Shown: positions 23,114 to 32,391 of the stretch, in pieces
How positions within the stretch are numbered: the stretch's first letter is position 1
Layout: each line of letters starts with the position of its first letter
Source: Polyangiaceae bacterium
GTDB lineage: Bacteria > Myxococcota_A > Polyangia > Polyangiales > Polyangiaceae
Direction of reading: 5' to 3'
Length of the DNA: 37,329 bases
Assembly: GCA_023150915.1 (NCBI GenBank)
Contig: JAKLKA010000066.1
Coordinates: 1-37,329 of the forward strand
Position numbers and translations under genes: made by a program
Notes under the pieces: model-generated
Database searches by the model: none
What the model saw: only the letters and a program-made list of their open reading frames with translations
Told to the model about the DNA's origin: nothing

Positions 23114-24700
23114 GTGGCGGACGCGACGCTGATTCGGGAAGAGGCCGCGCACGAGCAGAAGAACTGGGTGCGGCTGACGAACGACTGCAACAACCACTGC
23201 GTCTTCTGCCTGGACACGATGGCCTTCGACGGCACCGTGCGACCCTCGATGGAGATCAAGGCCCAGATCGTCGAGGGGCGGAAGCGCGGGGCGACCCGAC
23301 TGATCCTCTCGGGCGGCGAGCCGACCATCCACCCACACTTCCTCGATTTCGTGAAGCTCGGGCGGCGCTCGGGGTATCGCCGCGTTCAGACGGTGACCAA
23401 CGGGCGCATGTTCGCCTATCCCGAGTTCCTGGCTCGGGCCGCCGACTCGGGCCTGGACGAGATCACCTTCAGCCTGCACGGCCACACCGCCAAGCTCCAC
23501 GACGCGCTGGTGGGTGCCCCCGGGGCGTTCGAGCAAGAGGTGACCGGGCTGCGCGCCGCCCTGGCAGCGGGCCGCTTCATCGTCAACGTGGACATCGTGA
23601 TCAACAAGATGAACGTGGTGCATCTGCCCGAGATGCTCGAGACGTTCATCGACTGGGGCGTGCGCGAGTTCGACCTGCTGCAAGTCGTCCCTTTTGGCAA
23701 CGCCTGGGGCAAGGCCAAAGACGCGTTGTTCTACGACCTCGACGGGCACGAGCAGGCACTCAGCCGTGCCTTCGCGATCGCGCGGCGGCCCGGGATCCAG
23801 ATCTGGCTCAACCGCTTCCCGCCGCCCCACGCCGAAGGCTTCGAAGAGCTGATTCAGGATCCGTACAAGCTGAACGACGAGGTCCGCGGGCGGCGCGAAG
23901 AGTTCGACCGCTATCTCACCCTGGGGGAGAAGCTGGATTGTCGCGAGCCCGAGCGCTGCAAGCGCTGCTACCTCGAACCGCTGTGCGACGGGCTCGATCG
24001 CGTGCTCGAACACCGCGCCTTGCCCGAGGTCGAGGTCTTGCGCTTGGTCGATCCCCCGCCACGTGCCGAAGCGCTGCCCCGCGCGAAGGTGGCCCACGTC
24101 GTGGCCGAAGGCGCCTCGCGGGCGCTGGCGCTGGCGTCGCTCTCGCCGAACGCCGAGCTGTGGCTCGAGCTCGAATCCTATCGCGACCTCGACTCGGCCG
24201 ACCTCGGCGGTCGCGCCGTCGGGCGCATCTTCGTTGCCACGGCGGTCGACCTGGCGCGGGTGCGCGATTGGCCCGGGGAGTTCGAAATCGCGGTGATGCT
24301 GCGGGCCGAGACGGCGCCGCTGGTGCCGTCTTTGGTGACGCTCGGCGCGCGCCTTCTGGTCTGCGCACCCTCTTACCAGCGCGTCACCGACCAGCAGCGC
24401 GAAGACGTGGACACCCGAGCGCTGTGCACGGCGCTGCCCGCCGCGGTGCGCACGCGCGGCATCCCGGCGTGTCTGGGCGGTCGCGAGCCCGAGCGCCGCG
24501 AGCCGGTGTTCGACACGGCAGCACTCGGGCCCGACGGGCGCGTCGACATGGCCCGCCACACCCGGCGCTTCATCGCAGCGGGCTTCATGACCAAGAGCCG
24601 CCGCTGCGGCGACTGCCGGTACGACGCCCGGTGCGCGGGCGTGCACATCAACTTCGCGCGCGCCCACGGATACCGAATGCTCGAGCCGGTGGTAGGCTAG
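23114..24700 (+). CDS. Radical SAM enzyme with two extra Cys clusters
   Basis: A 528-residue protein from GTG 23114, with AAGGAGC at 23104-23110. The radical SAM cluster motif is CNNHCVFC (C25, C29, C32), and GGEP lies at 67-70. Two further Cys groups follow: C276, C282, C285 and C291 after the barrel, and C498, C501 and C507 near the C-terminus. These may bind auxiliary FeS clusters as in SPASM/twitch enzymes that modify peptides or proteins. Between them is a domain of about 200 residues of unknown type. The lipoprotein gene at 24705 starts 4 bp after its stop, so they are probably co-transcribed. Product and substrate unknown. Confidence 0.8.
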   Translation: MADATLIREEAAHEQKNWVRLTNDCNNHCVFCLDTMAFDGTVRPSMEIKAQIVEGRKRGATRLILSGGEPTIHPHFLDFVKLGRRSGYRRVQTVTNGRMFAYPEFLARAADSGLDEITFSLHGHTAKLHDALVGAPGAFEQEVTGLRAALAAGRFIVNVDIVINKMNVVHLPEMLETFIDWGVREFDLLQVVPFGNAWGKAKDALFYDLDGHEQALSRAFAIARRPGIQIWLNRFPPPHAEGFEELIQDPYKLNDEVRGRREEFDRYLTLGEKLDCREPERCKRCYLEPLCDGLDRVLEHRALPEVEVLRLVDPPPRAEALPRAKVAHVVAEGASRALALASLSPNAELWLELESYRDLDSADLGGRAVGRIFVATAVDLARVRDWPGEFEIAVMLRAETAPLVPSLVTLGARLLVCAPSYQRVTDQQREDVDTRALCTALPAAVRTRGIPACLGGREPERREPVFDTAALGPDGRVDMARHTRRFIAAGFMTKSRRCGDCRYDARCAGVHINFARAHGYRMLEPVVG

Positions 24701-24704
24701 CCGG

Positions 24705-25901
24705 ATGAAGTGGCTGGGGAGCCTGGGGCTGGCGGTCGTTCTCTTCGGGTGTGGCTCGGACAGCGGCGGCGGATCGCCGGCCACGGGGGGCGCTTCCAGC
24801 GGCGGCGCTTCCAGCGGGGGCGCTTCCAGCGGCGGCGCTTCCAGCGGGGGCGCTTCCAGCGGCGGCGCTTCCAGCGGGGGCACCAGCGGCGCGGGCGGCA
24901 CGGCGTCGGGCGGCGCCAGCGGCAGCGGCGGAAGCACCAGCGGCGGGTCGGGGGGCGCGGGCGGTGCCGGCACCGGCGGGTCGAGCGGCGCGGGGCCGGG
25001 GCTGGCCGCCAAGTACCCGGGCGACGTGGGCATCGACAAAGATCCCGACGTGATCTGGGTCGAGAGCTTCGAAGAGGGCACGGTGAGCGCGCTGCTCGCT
25101 CGCTACGAAAGCAAGCAGGGCACCGGCGCCATCGCGCTGGACCCGAGCGTGCCGGCGAAGAGCAGCGGCAAGGCCAGCGGCAAGCTCACCGCCAGCGGCG
25201 CGGGGCCGAACGCCGTCGACTTCTACAAGAAGCTCGCCCCCGGCTACGACGAGCTGTTCGTGCGTTACTACGCGCGGTACCAGGCCGGCGTGAAGTGGCA
25301 CCACACCGGCGTCTGGGTCGGGGGCTACAACCCGGCGTCGAACTGGCCGAGCCCCCAGGCCGGGCTGAAGCCCGACGGCGACGACCGGTTCCATGTCTCG
25401 CTCGAGCCCATGACCAGCGGCACCGCCCCGCGGATGGACTTCTACAACTACTGGATGAAGATGCATTCGTGGATGGATCAACCCTCGGGGAACACCGCCT
25501 ACTACGGCAACTCGGTGATTCACGACCCGGCGCTCACCGCCAAGGACGAGTGGCAGTGCTTCGAGCTGCACATCAAGCTGAACCCGTCGGCCGGGTCGGG
25601 TGCGGGCGCCGAGCTGGGCGTCTGGGTGAACGATCAATCGGTGATTCAGTTCACCGACAAGGCACCGCTCGGCTACTGGGTGAAGGACAAGTTCTGCCCC
25701 GAGAAGGCCACGGGCACCGAGTGCACGCAGTACAAGCCCGCAAGTCCGACGCTGGTGCCACTGGACCTTCAGTGGCGCAGCACCACCGACCTGAAGCTCA
25801 ACGCCTTCTGGCCACAGAACTACATCACCGAGGGCGGCGCCGGCAGCGTGTGGTACGACGACATGGTGATCGCCAAGAGTCGCGTGGGCTGCATCCAGTG
25901 A
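24705..25901 (+). CDS. Lipoprotein with lectin/polysaccharide-lyase-like domain
   Basis: A 398-residue protein. After the signal (MKWLGSLGLAVVLFGCG) comes a linker of about 85 residues with GGASS repeats, encoded by 15-bp DNA repeats. The domain of about 280 residues begins IWVESFEEGT and has beta strands with YDELFVRYYARYQ, KWHHTGVWVGG, ECFELHIKLN-type strands and ends VWYDDMVIAKSRVGC. This resembles concanavalin A-like jelly rolls such as polysaccharide lyases of the alginate-lyase type. It may bind or cut extracellular polysaccharide. Catalytic residues cannot be assigned. The start lies 4 bp behind the radical SAM gene. Confidence 0.65.
   Translation: MKWLGSLGLAVVLFGCGSDSGGGSPATGGASSGGASSGGASSGGASSGGASSGGASSGGTSGAGGTASGGASGSGGSTSGGSGGAGGAGTGGSSGAGPGLAAKYPGDVGIDKDPDVIWVESFEEGTVSALLARYESKQGTGAIALDPSVPAKSSGKASGKLTASGAGPNAVDFYKKLAPGYDELFVRYYARYQAGVKWHHTGVWVGGYNPASNWPSPQAGLKPDGDDRFHVSLEPMTSGTAPRMDFYNYWMKMHSWMDQPSGNTAYYGNSVIHDPALTAKDEWQCFELHIKLNPSAGSGAGAELGVWVNDQSVIQFTDKAPLGYWVKDKFCPEKATGTECTQYKPASPTLVPLDLQWRSTTDLKLNAFWPQNYITEGGAGSVWYDDMVIAKSRVGCIQ
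24789..24878 (+). repeat. Six tandem 15-bp repeats in a lipoprotein linker
   Basis: Six copies of GGCGCTTCCAGCGG plus one variable base (C or G, alternating), coding for GGASS-type repeats. Copy number changes would keep the frame. Confidence 0.85.
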
Positions 25902-25914
25902 GACGGAGCGAGCA

Positions 25915-28575
25915 ATGAGCTGGACGATACGCGTGGGTGCGCCGCTGGTCGCGGCGTTGGTCTTCGTCTCGGGGGGTTGCCGCCCCGGCGCCGGCGGCGA
26001 GGTGGCGCGGCCCGATCCGCCCAAGGTGCAGGCAACGCTGTGCGACTCGGTGGCCGACTTCGGCCAGCCGCTGATCGTGGACCTGAAGGCTCACGAGCGT
26101 GCGGTGTACGAAGCGGTGATGAAGGACGGGGTGGCAGTCGTGAGCTACGACTGCAAAGAGCTGCGCATCATCAAAGACTGCAAGATCGACGGCGACTACG
26201 GCTTCGTCGGCGTCAGCCCGAAAGAAGAGGTGGTGCGGCTCGAGGGCGCCGACGAGATCCAGCTGAACCTGCCGACCTTCGGCGCGAAGATCGCGGCCGA
26301 GGTGCAGCGCGACACCTCGCTGGATCTCGGTCTGATTCTCATCGGCATGCGGCGCACCACGGTGGCCGCGGCAGACAAGAAGCGACTGACCGGCAGCGGG
26401 TGTGCCGCGGCGACCCACTTCGTGCGGGGCGCCTTCGTCGGCGCGTTCGCGCTGAAGCAGGGCTCGTCGGGCTCGGTGCGCGGCGCGGTCGAGATCATGG
26501 GCGCCGGCGCCAGCGCGGCCAGCAAGAGCAGCAAGCGCACCGAGAACCGCGACGGTGACGCGAAAGCGTGCAAGGGCTTCAACCCGACCTCGTCGAGCCC
26601 CGATCCGGCCTGCTCGGCGCTGCTTCGCCTGGAGCTGACAGCCCTCGAGGTGGCGTCGAAGGACGAGGGCGGCACCGTGGACGTGTGCCCGCGCGGGTTG
26701 GTGCTGACCGACGGGAAGTGCGCGCCGCCCAACGCTGCCGGCCCGTTTCAATGCCGCGAAGGCCAGCTGGCCGAGTGCGTCGCCGAGTGTGAGAAGGGGC
26801 ACGCGGGCAGCTGTGCGGCCGCTTCGTTCATGTACTTCGGCAACCACGGCGTGCCCGCCGACCCCGAACGGGCGGCCACCCTGGCCGAGAAGGCCTGCGC
26901 CGGCGGCAGCGCCCGTGGCTGCGGAAACCTGGGGCACGCCTACGATCGCGGCGACGCGCTGCCCAAGGACATGAACAAGGCTCGCGAGCTGTATTCGAAG
27001 AGCTGCGAGGCCGGCTGGCCGCGGGGCTGCAGTAACCTGGGCGTGGTGACCGAGAAGGACGGCGACGCCACCGCCGCCAACGTGCTGTATGGCCGCGCGT
27101 GCAGCGGTGGCGAGGCGCGCGCCTGCCACTTCTTGGCGCTGAACCTGGAAACGGGCAAGGGCACCGCACCGGACGCCGCGCGCTCCAAGGCGCTGTTCAC
27201 CCGCGCCTGCCAGGGCAAGTGGGAAGACGCCTGCGGGCTCTTGGCATCTCAGCTGCTCGGCGGGTCGGAGGCCGAGCGCGCCCAGGGCGTGAAGGGCCTG
27301 GAAGGTAGCTGCGCCAAGGGTTCGGCCAACGCGTGTCGCTTCCTCGGCACGCTGCGGCTCTCGGGGACCAAGATGCCGAAAGACCCGGCGCGGGCGGCGC
27401 AGGACTTCGAGCGGGCGTGCGAGGCCAAAGACTGGCGCAGCTGCATCGACGCGGCGTCGCTGGTGTTCGAGGGGCGCGACGGCGTCACCAAGAACGGGGA
27501 GAAGGCCGCCAAGCTGGCCAAGCGCGCGTGCGACGGCGGTCACGTCCCGGGCTGCCGGCTTCTGGCCGTGTCACAGCTGCAGGGCAGCGGAGTGGCGCGG
27601 GACGACGCCGCGGCGCTCAAGCTGCTCGAGAAGGGCTGCGCCGATGGCGACGGAGAGAGCTGCGCGGGCACGGGCCTGCTCCACCGCCACGGCTTCGGCA
27701 CCGCCTCGAACCCGAGCTTCGCCGCGGGCTTCTTCGAGAAGGCGTGCCAGGCCAAGTACGGCTACGGCTGCGCGCTCTTGGCTGCCGCACGCTACGACGG
27801 CCTGGGCGGAGCCAAGGACATCGACGGGGCGCGGGGCGCGCTCGGCCGCGCCTGTTCCGCGGGCTATGGCCCCGCGTGCGGGCTCTCGTACACGCCGCCC
27901 CGCACCTACGACCTCACTCCCTCTCCGAGCCCCTTCGGCGACAAGGGCACCACCGCCGGCGCGGCGAGCCCGGGCGCGGCGTTCCGAAGCAAGAGCACCC
28001 TGGCAGAGAGCGTGCCGACCGAAGCGCCCAGCGAGCTGGAAAAGCGCCGCACCAGCCTGAGCGACAAGCTCAAGACCAAGGTCGGCGCCATCAAGGCCTG
28101 CCCCAAGGACAAGACCGTGAGCGCGCGCCTGCACCGGGTCGGCTTTGCGGTGGGCCCCGACGGCAAGACCCAGGTGACGGCCCCTGCACGCGGCACGCAT
28201 CCCAAGTTCGACGCGTGCCTCGACAAGGTGCTGGCCTCGATCCAGATCGCCGCCGGCGAGCACACCCTTCGTGGCAGCGCGTTCGTGCGCTTCTTGGACA
28301 AGGGGGCGGTGAACGTCTCGCTCTCGATTCTGCCCGATCCGAGCGAGCTTCGGCTCCCGGCGGCGGTGCGCCGCCTGGCCGGCTGCGGGTGCGGCGCCGA
28401 CTCGCTCTCGGTGGCGTGTGCCATCGAGTGCCGCTCGGGGGCGGGGCCCCAGGGCTCGCTCGACACCGGGGGCGGCACGGGCGGTGGCGGGTACGACGGC
28501 ACCAAAGACACGGCGCCGTCGGCGCCCTTCATCGAGAAGGGCACCGACCCGAGCAGGCAGAAATCGAAGAAGTGA
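25915..28575 (+). CDS. Large Sel1-repeat lipoprotein
   Basis: An 886-residue protein from ATG 25915, with GGAG at 25906-25909. A lipobox SGGC is near residue 22. Residues 40-270 form a Cys-containing domain of unknown type. From about 275 to 670 there are about ten Sel1-like units, each with the pattern G-x-x-x-G-C-x-x-L-A/G-x-x-Y/L, A-x-x-L-x-x-K-A-C, where a Cys pair joins the helices, as in the HcpA-type repeats of Helicobacter. After a Ser/Pro linker, residues 700-790 hold a domain with charged helices and a FDACLDKVLASIQIA segment, as seen in TonB-like C-terminal domains of myxobacterial gliding proteins. It probably acts as a scaffold on the envelope. Confidence 0.75.
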   Translation: MSWTIRVGAPLVAALVFVSGGCRPGAGGEVARPDPPKVQATLCDSVADFGQPLIVDLKAHERAVYEAVMKDGVAVVSYDCKELRIIKDCKIDGDYGFVGVSPKEEVVRLEGADEIQLNLPTFGAKIAAEVQRDTSLDLGLILIGMRRTTVAAADKKRLTGSGCAAATHFVRGAFVGAFALKQGSSGSVRGAVEIMGAGASAASKSSKRTENRDGDAKACKGFNPTSSSPDPACSALLRLELTALEVASKDEGGTVDVCPRGLVLTDGKCAPPNAAGPFQCREGQLAECVAECEKGHAGSCAAASFMYFGNHGVPADPERAATLAEKACAGGSARGCGNLGHAYDRGDALPKDMNKARELYSKSCEAGWPRGCSNLGVVTEKDGDATAANVLYGRACSGGEARACHFLALNLETGKGTAPDAARSKALFTRACQGKWEDACGLLASQLLGGSEAERAQGVKGLEGSCAKGSANACRFLGTLRLSGTKMPKDPARAAQDFERACEAKDWRSCIDAASLVFEGRDGVTKNGEKAAKLAKRACDGGHVPGCRLLAVSQLQGSGVARDDAAALKLLEKGCADGDGESCAGTGLLHRHGFGTASNPSFAAGFFEKACQAKYGYGCALLAAARYDGLGGAKDIDGARGALGRACSAGYGPACGLSYTPPRTYDLTPSPSPFGDKGTTAGAASPGAAFRSKSTLAESVPTEAPSELEKRRTSLSDKLKTKVGAIKACPKDKTVSARLHRVGFAVGPDGKTQVTAPARGTHPKFDACLDKVLASIQIAAGEHTLRGSAFVRFLDKGAVNVSLSILPDPSELRLPAAVRRLAGCGCGADSLSVACAIECRSGAGPQGSLDTGGGTGGGGYDGTKDTAPSAPFIEKGTDPSRQKSKK

Positions 28576-28626
28576 TTCGGGCAAGCGCTTCCGCCGTCAC
28601 GCCTTCGGCACCAGAGATCGCCCTCG

Positions 28627-28986
28627 ATGTGGATCCGTGTCGCCGCCAGCCTGGGTTTTCTGGCCGTCGCACTGGGCGCGTTCGGCGCACACCTGTTGCG
28701 TAGCCGGGTGACCGACGCCCAGCTCGGCGTGTGGCAGACGGGTGTGCTCTATCACGCGCTGCACGCGGTGGCGCTCTTGGCGGTTTCGCTGTACGGCGAC
28801 GCCACCGGGCGCGCGATCAAGTGGCCCGCGCTGGCGTTCACGGTGGGCGTGGTGCTGTTCTCGGGCAGCCTCTACGCGATGGTGCTGACCGGGGTGCGCA
28901 AGCTGGGCATCATCACGCCCTTCGGCGGGCTGGCATTCCTGACGGGCTGGGTGCTGGTGGCCGTCCAGCTCGGGCGCGGTCGCTGA
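28627..28986 (+). CDS. DUF423 / YgdD-family membrane protein
   Basis: A 119-residue protein with four hydrophobic helices. It matches the DUF423 family pattern: a first helix ending GAFGAHLLRSR, WQTGVLYHALHAVALLA in the second, SGSLYAMVLTG in the third, and ITPFGGLAFLTGW near the end. Family members are small inner-membrane proteins of unknown function found in most bacteria. Length is typical. It sits alone between the Sel1-repeat gene and the kinase. Confidence 0.9.
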   Translation: MWIRVAASLGFLAVALGAFGAHLLRSRVTDAQLGVWQTGVLYHALHAVALLAVSLYGDATGRAIKWPALAFTVGVVLFSGSLYAMVLTGVRKLGIITPFGGLAFLTGWVLVAVQLGRGR

Positions 28987-29059
28987 GCGAATCGGACCGA
29001 GCCGCTGCCCGCGCGGGGCGTGCGGTCCGGCGCCTGTGGTATTTTCATCGGACGACCTC

Positions 29060-30421
29060 ATGGCGCGGGACTTTTCAGCCGGCGACGTGCTCGCGCAGAA
29101 GTTCCGGCTGGTGTCGCAGCTGGGCGCCGGTGGCATGGGCAGCGTGTGGCGCGCAGAGCACCTGCTCTTGCAGTCACCCGTGGCCATCAAGCTGATCCAC
29201 GAGCGCGTGGCCAGCGCCCCGGGCGCCGTCGATCGCTTCTTGAACGAAGCGCGCGCCGCTGCGGCGCTGCGCAGCCCCCACGTGATCCAGGTGCTGGACT
29301 TCGGCGTCGAAGGCACGACGCCCTATCTGGTGATGGAGCTCTTGGAGGGCGAGAGCCTGGCCACGCGCCTCGGCCGGGTGTCGCGGCTGTCGCTGGACGA
29401 GACGGCGCGGATCGTGAGTCAGGTGGCCCGCGCGTTGACCCGTGCCCACGAGTCCGGTGTGGTGCACCGCGATCTGAAGCCAGACAACGTCTTCTTGGTG
29501 AAGAACCAGGACGAAGAGCTGGCGAAGGTGCTCGACTTCGGCATCGCGAAGACCCTGGCCACCGGCGACACCACCACGGCCGGCCTGACTCAGACCGGTG
29601 CCGTCTTGGGAACGCCGCACTACATGAGCCCCGAGCAGGCGCGGGGCCGCAGCGACGTCGACCACCGCAGCGACCTCTGGTCGCTGGGCGTGATCGCGTA
29701 CCAGTGCGTGACGGGCCTTCGCCCGTTCGACAGTGCCATCTTGGGCGACCTCTTGCTGAAGATCTGCGCCGATCCCATCCCCGCCGCGCCGGGCGCACCC
29801 CCCGGCTTCGACGGCTGGCTGGCGCGTGCACTGGCGCGGGATCCGAGCCAGCGGTTTCAGTCCGCGACCGAGATGGCCGACGCCCTGCGAGCGCTCACGA
29901 GTCATTCCCCGAGCGCGGGGGTCACCGTGCCGACCCATGTCCGGATCGATTCGCTGCCCGCACCGCGGCGCCCCAGCGCAGCACCGCTCTGGGTCACGCT
30001 GGGCGCGGCGGTTCTCTTGTTGGTGCTCGGAGTCGTGGGCGTCGTGGGGGCCTACTTGATCGGTGCATTCGACCGGTCGGTGCCGGCCGGGTCGGCCTCG
30101 GCAGCGCTCGGAAGTGACGCGCCACTGCTGGCGTCCGCCCCCCCCACGGCACCCTCACCCTCGGGCGCGGCGTCGGGCAAGCCGCCGTCGGGCGCTGCCC
30201 CCAAGGGCTCGCGCACAGCCGCCTCTGGCACGGCATCGCCCGCGCCCACGGCCTCGGCCCCAGCGCCCAGCAGCTCGGATGCCTGCGCGAAGGCCTGCGC
30301 CAAGCTCCAGGCTTGTGGGTACAAGTGCCCCGCGTTCCCCTGCGTGGGGCCCTACAAAGCGATCGCCGACTGCGTCAACGGCAAGTCGAACTGTCTGGAG
30401 ATGGCGGGCTGCAGCAAGTGA
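29060..30421 (+). CDS. Membrane-anchored Ser/Thr protein kinase with Cys-rich outer tail
   Basis: A 453-residue protein from ATG 29060. The N-terminal kinase domain is complete: G-loop GAGGMGSV (22-29), ATP-anchoring K44, C-helix E63, catalytic HRDLKPDN (136-143), DFG (159-161), and MSPEQARG. It should be active. After residue 270 there is a Ser/Pro linker, a transmembrane helix (VTLGAAVLLLVLGVVGVVG), a Pro/Ser/Ala-rich stretch and a small Cys-rich tail (CAKACAKLQACGYKC, then further spaced Cys). The tail lies outside the inner membrane and may sense or bind something. The type is the common Hanks-type eukaryote-like kinase of myxobacteria; the sensor tail is unusual. Confidence 0.88.
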   Translation: MARDFSAGDVLAQKFRLVSQLGAGGMGSVWRAEHLLLQSPVAIKLIHERVASAPGAVDRFLNEARAAAALRSPHVIQVLDFGVEGTTPYLVMELLEGESLATRLGRVSRLSLDETARIVSQVARALTRAHESGVVHRDLKPDNVFLVKNQDEELAKVLDFGIAKTLATGDTTTAGLTQTGAVLGTPHYMSPEQARGRSDVDHRSDLWSLGVIAYQCVTGLRPFDSAILGDLLLKICADPIPAAPGAPPGFDGWLARALARDPSQRFQSATEMADALRALTSHSPSAGVTVPTHVRIDSLPAPRRPSAAPLWVTLGAAVLLLVLGVVGVVGAYLIGAFDRSVPAGSASAALGSDAPLLASAPPTAPSPSGAASGKPPSGAAPKGSRTAASGTASPAPTASAPAPSSSDACAKACAKLQACGYKCPAFPCVGPYKAIADCVNGKSNCLEMAGCSK

Positions 30422-30439
30422 GCCGGTAAAAGTCGCCGG

Positions 30440-31096
30440 TCAGCGCCCACGCCACTTTTCGGGAACGCGGGCCACGAACGACGAAGCCGGGAAGGCCTGG
30501 GTCAGCTCGCGATACAGCGCGCGTGCGTTGGCAGTGTCGCCAGCGCGCTCGTGCTCGTAGCCGGCGAAATACAGGACCTCGTCGAGCTTGGCGTAGGTGG
30601 GGTACTCGGACCGCACCGCCAGGTAGTACGTGAGCGCGTGCTTGCGTGCCGCGGCGACGATCTTGGCGCCGTCGGCCTCGTGCTGGGCCGCGTACTCGAG
30701 CTCGACGTACCCCTCGGCCAGCCGGCGCATCAGCGTCGGCCGATCGGGGGAGCGCTTCGGCGTGGCTGCGTACAGCTTCTCGAGCGCCTGCAGCTCCAAG
30801 ATGAGGAGCGAGCGGGGACGGTGCTGGGTGGCGATGCGACGCGGATCGCGCGCGGTCGCGCTCGGCGAAGGCTCGGAGGCAGGCGCCGGGGGCGCCGCCG
30901 GCGGCTGGGCGACCTCCGGGGCGAGCGGCTCGGGCTGACTGCTGGCCACCACCGGGGCCATGCCGGGCGATTCACCGGCGGGCTGCGCCAAGGGCAGCGG
31001 CGCGTCGGTGGGCGCTGGCCGGGGCGCAGGTCGAGCCGGCTCGGGTGCGGGAGAGGCGCAGCCCCAGACGAGCAGGAACCCGATCAGCGTCCGCAT
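30440..31096 (-). CDS. Small lipoprotein with TPR-like C-terminal part
   Basis: The start at 31096 gives MRTLIGFLLVWGCAS, a clean lipoprotein signal. The 218-residue protein has a Pro/Ala-rich linker of about 75 residues, then a helical part of about 125 residues with ALEKLYAATPKRSPDRPTLM, YYLAVRSEYP and LYRELTQAFP, where the x-A-x-x-Y-x-x-x-x-x-x-P pattern recalls tetratricopeptide-like or YbgF/BamD-type repeats. It may work in envelope assembly. The gene lies downstream of preA with an 8-bp gap, so it may share its transcript. Confidence 0.6.
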   Translation of the reverse strand: MRTLIGFLLVWGCASPAPEPARPAPRPAPTDAPLPLAQPAGESPGMAPVVASSQPEPLAPEVAQPPAAPPAPASEPSPSATARDPRRIATQHRPRSLLILELQALEKLYAATPKRSPDRPTLMRRLAEGYVELEYAAQHEADGAKIVAAARKHALTYYLAVRSEYPTYAKLDEVLYFAGYEHERAGDTANARALYRELTQAFPASSFVARVPEKWRGR

Positions 31097-31104
31097 CGGC
31101 GGCC

Positions 31105-32391
31105 CTAGTGGGCGCCCTTCTTGGGCCTGAGCGTGGCGCCGCCGGTGAGGTGCTGGTTCCAACTGGCCGGCGCGAAGCCGTTGTCCACCGGAACCAGGCT
31201 GATGCAGTCGGGCACCGGGCACACGATCTTGCACAGGTTGCAGCCCACGCACTCACTCTCGTCGACGATGGGCACGCGGGTGGCCGTGGCCCCTGGCGAC
31301 TCTTTCGCCGGGTGAATGCACTGGTGTGCACCGTCGTGACAGGCCACCACGCAGAGCTGGCAGCCGATGCACTTCTTCTCGTCGATCTTGGCGATGGTCT
31401 CGTAGTTCAGATCCAGGTCGCCCCACTCGGAATAGGCCGGCACGGCCTTGCCGATCAGCTGGTCGAGGGTCTGGAAGCCGTGGCTCTGCATGTATTCGTC
31501 GAGGCCTTCGATCATGTCCTCGACGATGCGATAGCCCTTGAGCATCACCTCGGTGCACACCTGCACACTCGAGGCGCCCAGCAGCATGAACTCGACGGCG
31601 TCCCGCCAGTTGGTGATGCCACCGATGCCGCTGATGGGGATGCTGAAGTCGTCGGAGCGCGCCAGGCGCGCCAGCATGTGCAGGGCAATGGGTTTGACCG
31701 CCGCGCCACAATACCCACCGTTGGTGCTCAGCGAGCCCACCCGCGGTTCGGGCACGAAGCGGTCAATGTCGACGGCAATGATGCTCTTGATGGTGTTGAT
31801 CAACGACACGCCGTGAGCACCACCGCGCTGCGCGGCCAGCCCATGCGGCAAGATGTCCGAGACGTTGGGGGTCAACTTCACCAGCACCGGCACCGTCGAA
31901 TACTCGACGGCCCACGAGGTGATGCGTTCGTTGACCTTCGGCTCTTGCCCCACCGCCGAGCCCATGCCGCGCTCGCACATGCCGTGCGGGCATCCGAAGT
32001 TCAGCTCCAGGCCGTCGGCCCCGGCGTCGATCGAGCGCTTGATGATCGCTTTCCACTCTTCTTCGGTCTCGACCATCAGCGAGACCACCACCGCATGCTT
32101 CGGGAACTTCTTCTTGGTCTCGTAAATTTCCTTGAAGTTCACCTCGAGGGGGCGGTCGGTGATCAGCTCGATGTTGTTGAAGCCGATGGCGCGAGTGCCC
32201 GAATAGTTGATGGCGCCAAAGCGGCTGGACACGTTCTGGATCGGCACGCCCAGCGTCTTCCACACCGCGCCGCCCCAGCCAGCGTCGAACGCGCGCTGCA
32301 CTTGCGCACCCGAGTTCGCGGGTGGGGCCGAGGCCAACCAGAACGGATTGGGAGAGCGGATGCCCCCGCAGTTGGTGGACAGATCAGGCAT
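31105..32391 (-). CDS. preA: Dihydropyrimidine dehydrogenase subunit PreA
   Basis: A 428-residue protein. The N-terminal FMN barrel is of the dihydroorotate-dehydrogenase type: SPNPFWLASAPPANSG, AVWKTLG, LELNFGCPHGMCERGMG, and SGIGGITNWRDAVEFMLLGA. At the C-terminus two 4Fe-4S motifs follow: C341, C344, C347, C351 and C381, C384, C387, C391. Together with PreT it reduces uracil and thymine with NADH, the first step of reductive pyrimidine breakdown. Its ATG overlaps the preT stop by 8 bp, so the two are coupled. The hydantoinase that would act next is not in the window. Confidence 0.93.
   Translation of the reverse strand: MPDLSTNCGGIRSPNPFWLASAPPANSGAQVQRAFDAGWGGAVWKTLGVPIQNVSSRFGAINYSGTRAIGFNNIELITDRPLEVNFKEIYETKKKFPKHAVVVSLMVETEEEWKAIIKRSIDAGADGLELNFGCPHGMCERGMGSAVGQEPKVNERITSWAVEYSTVPVLVKLTPNVSDILPHGLAAQRGGAHGVSLINTIKSIIAVDIDRFVPEPRVGSLSTNGGYCGAAVKPIALHMLARLARSDDFSIPISGIGGITNWRDAVEFMLLGASSVQVCTEVMLKGYRIVEDMIEGLDEYMQSHGFQTLDQLIGKAVPAYSEWGDLDLNYETIAKIDEKKCIGCQLCVVACHDGAHQCIHPAKESPGATATRVPIVDESECVGCNLCKIVCPVPDCISLVPVDNGFAPASWNQHLTGGATLRPKKGAH

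Noticed and set aside
23099-25081. 660-residue minus-strand open frame opposite the radical SAM gene
   Set aside because: Composition follows the complement of the real plus-strand genes; no start site or motif.
25825-27543. 572-residue minus-strand open frame opposite the Sel1 gene
   Set aside because: A GC-rich shadow of a well-supported plus-strand gene.
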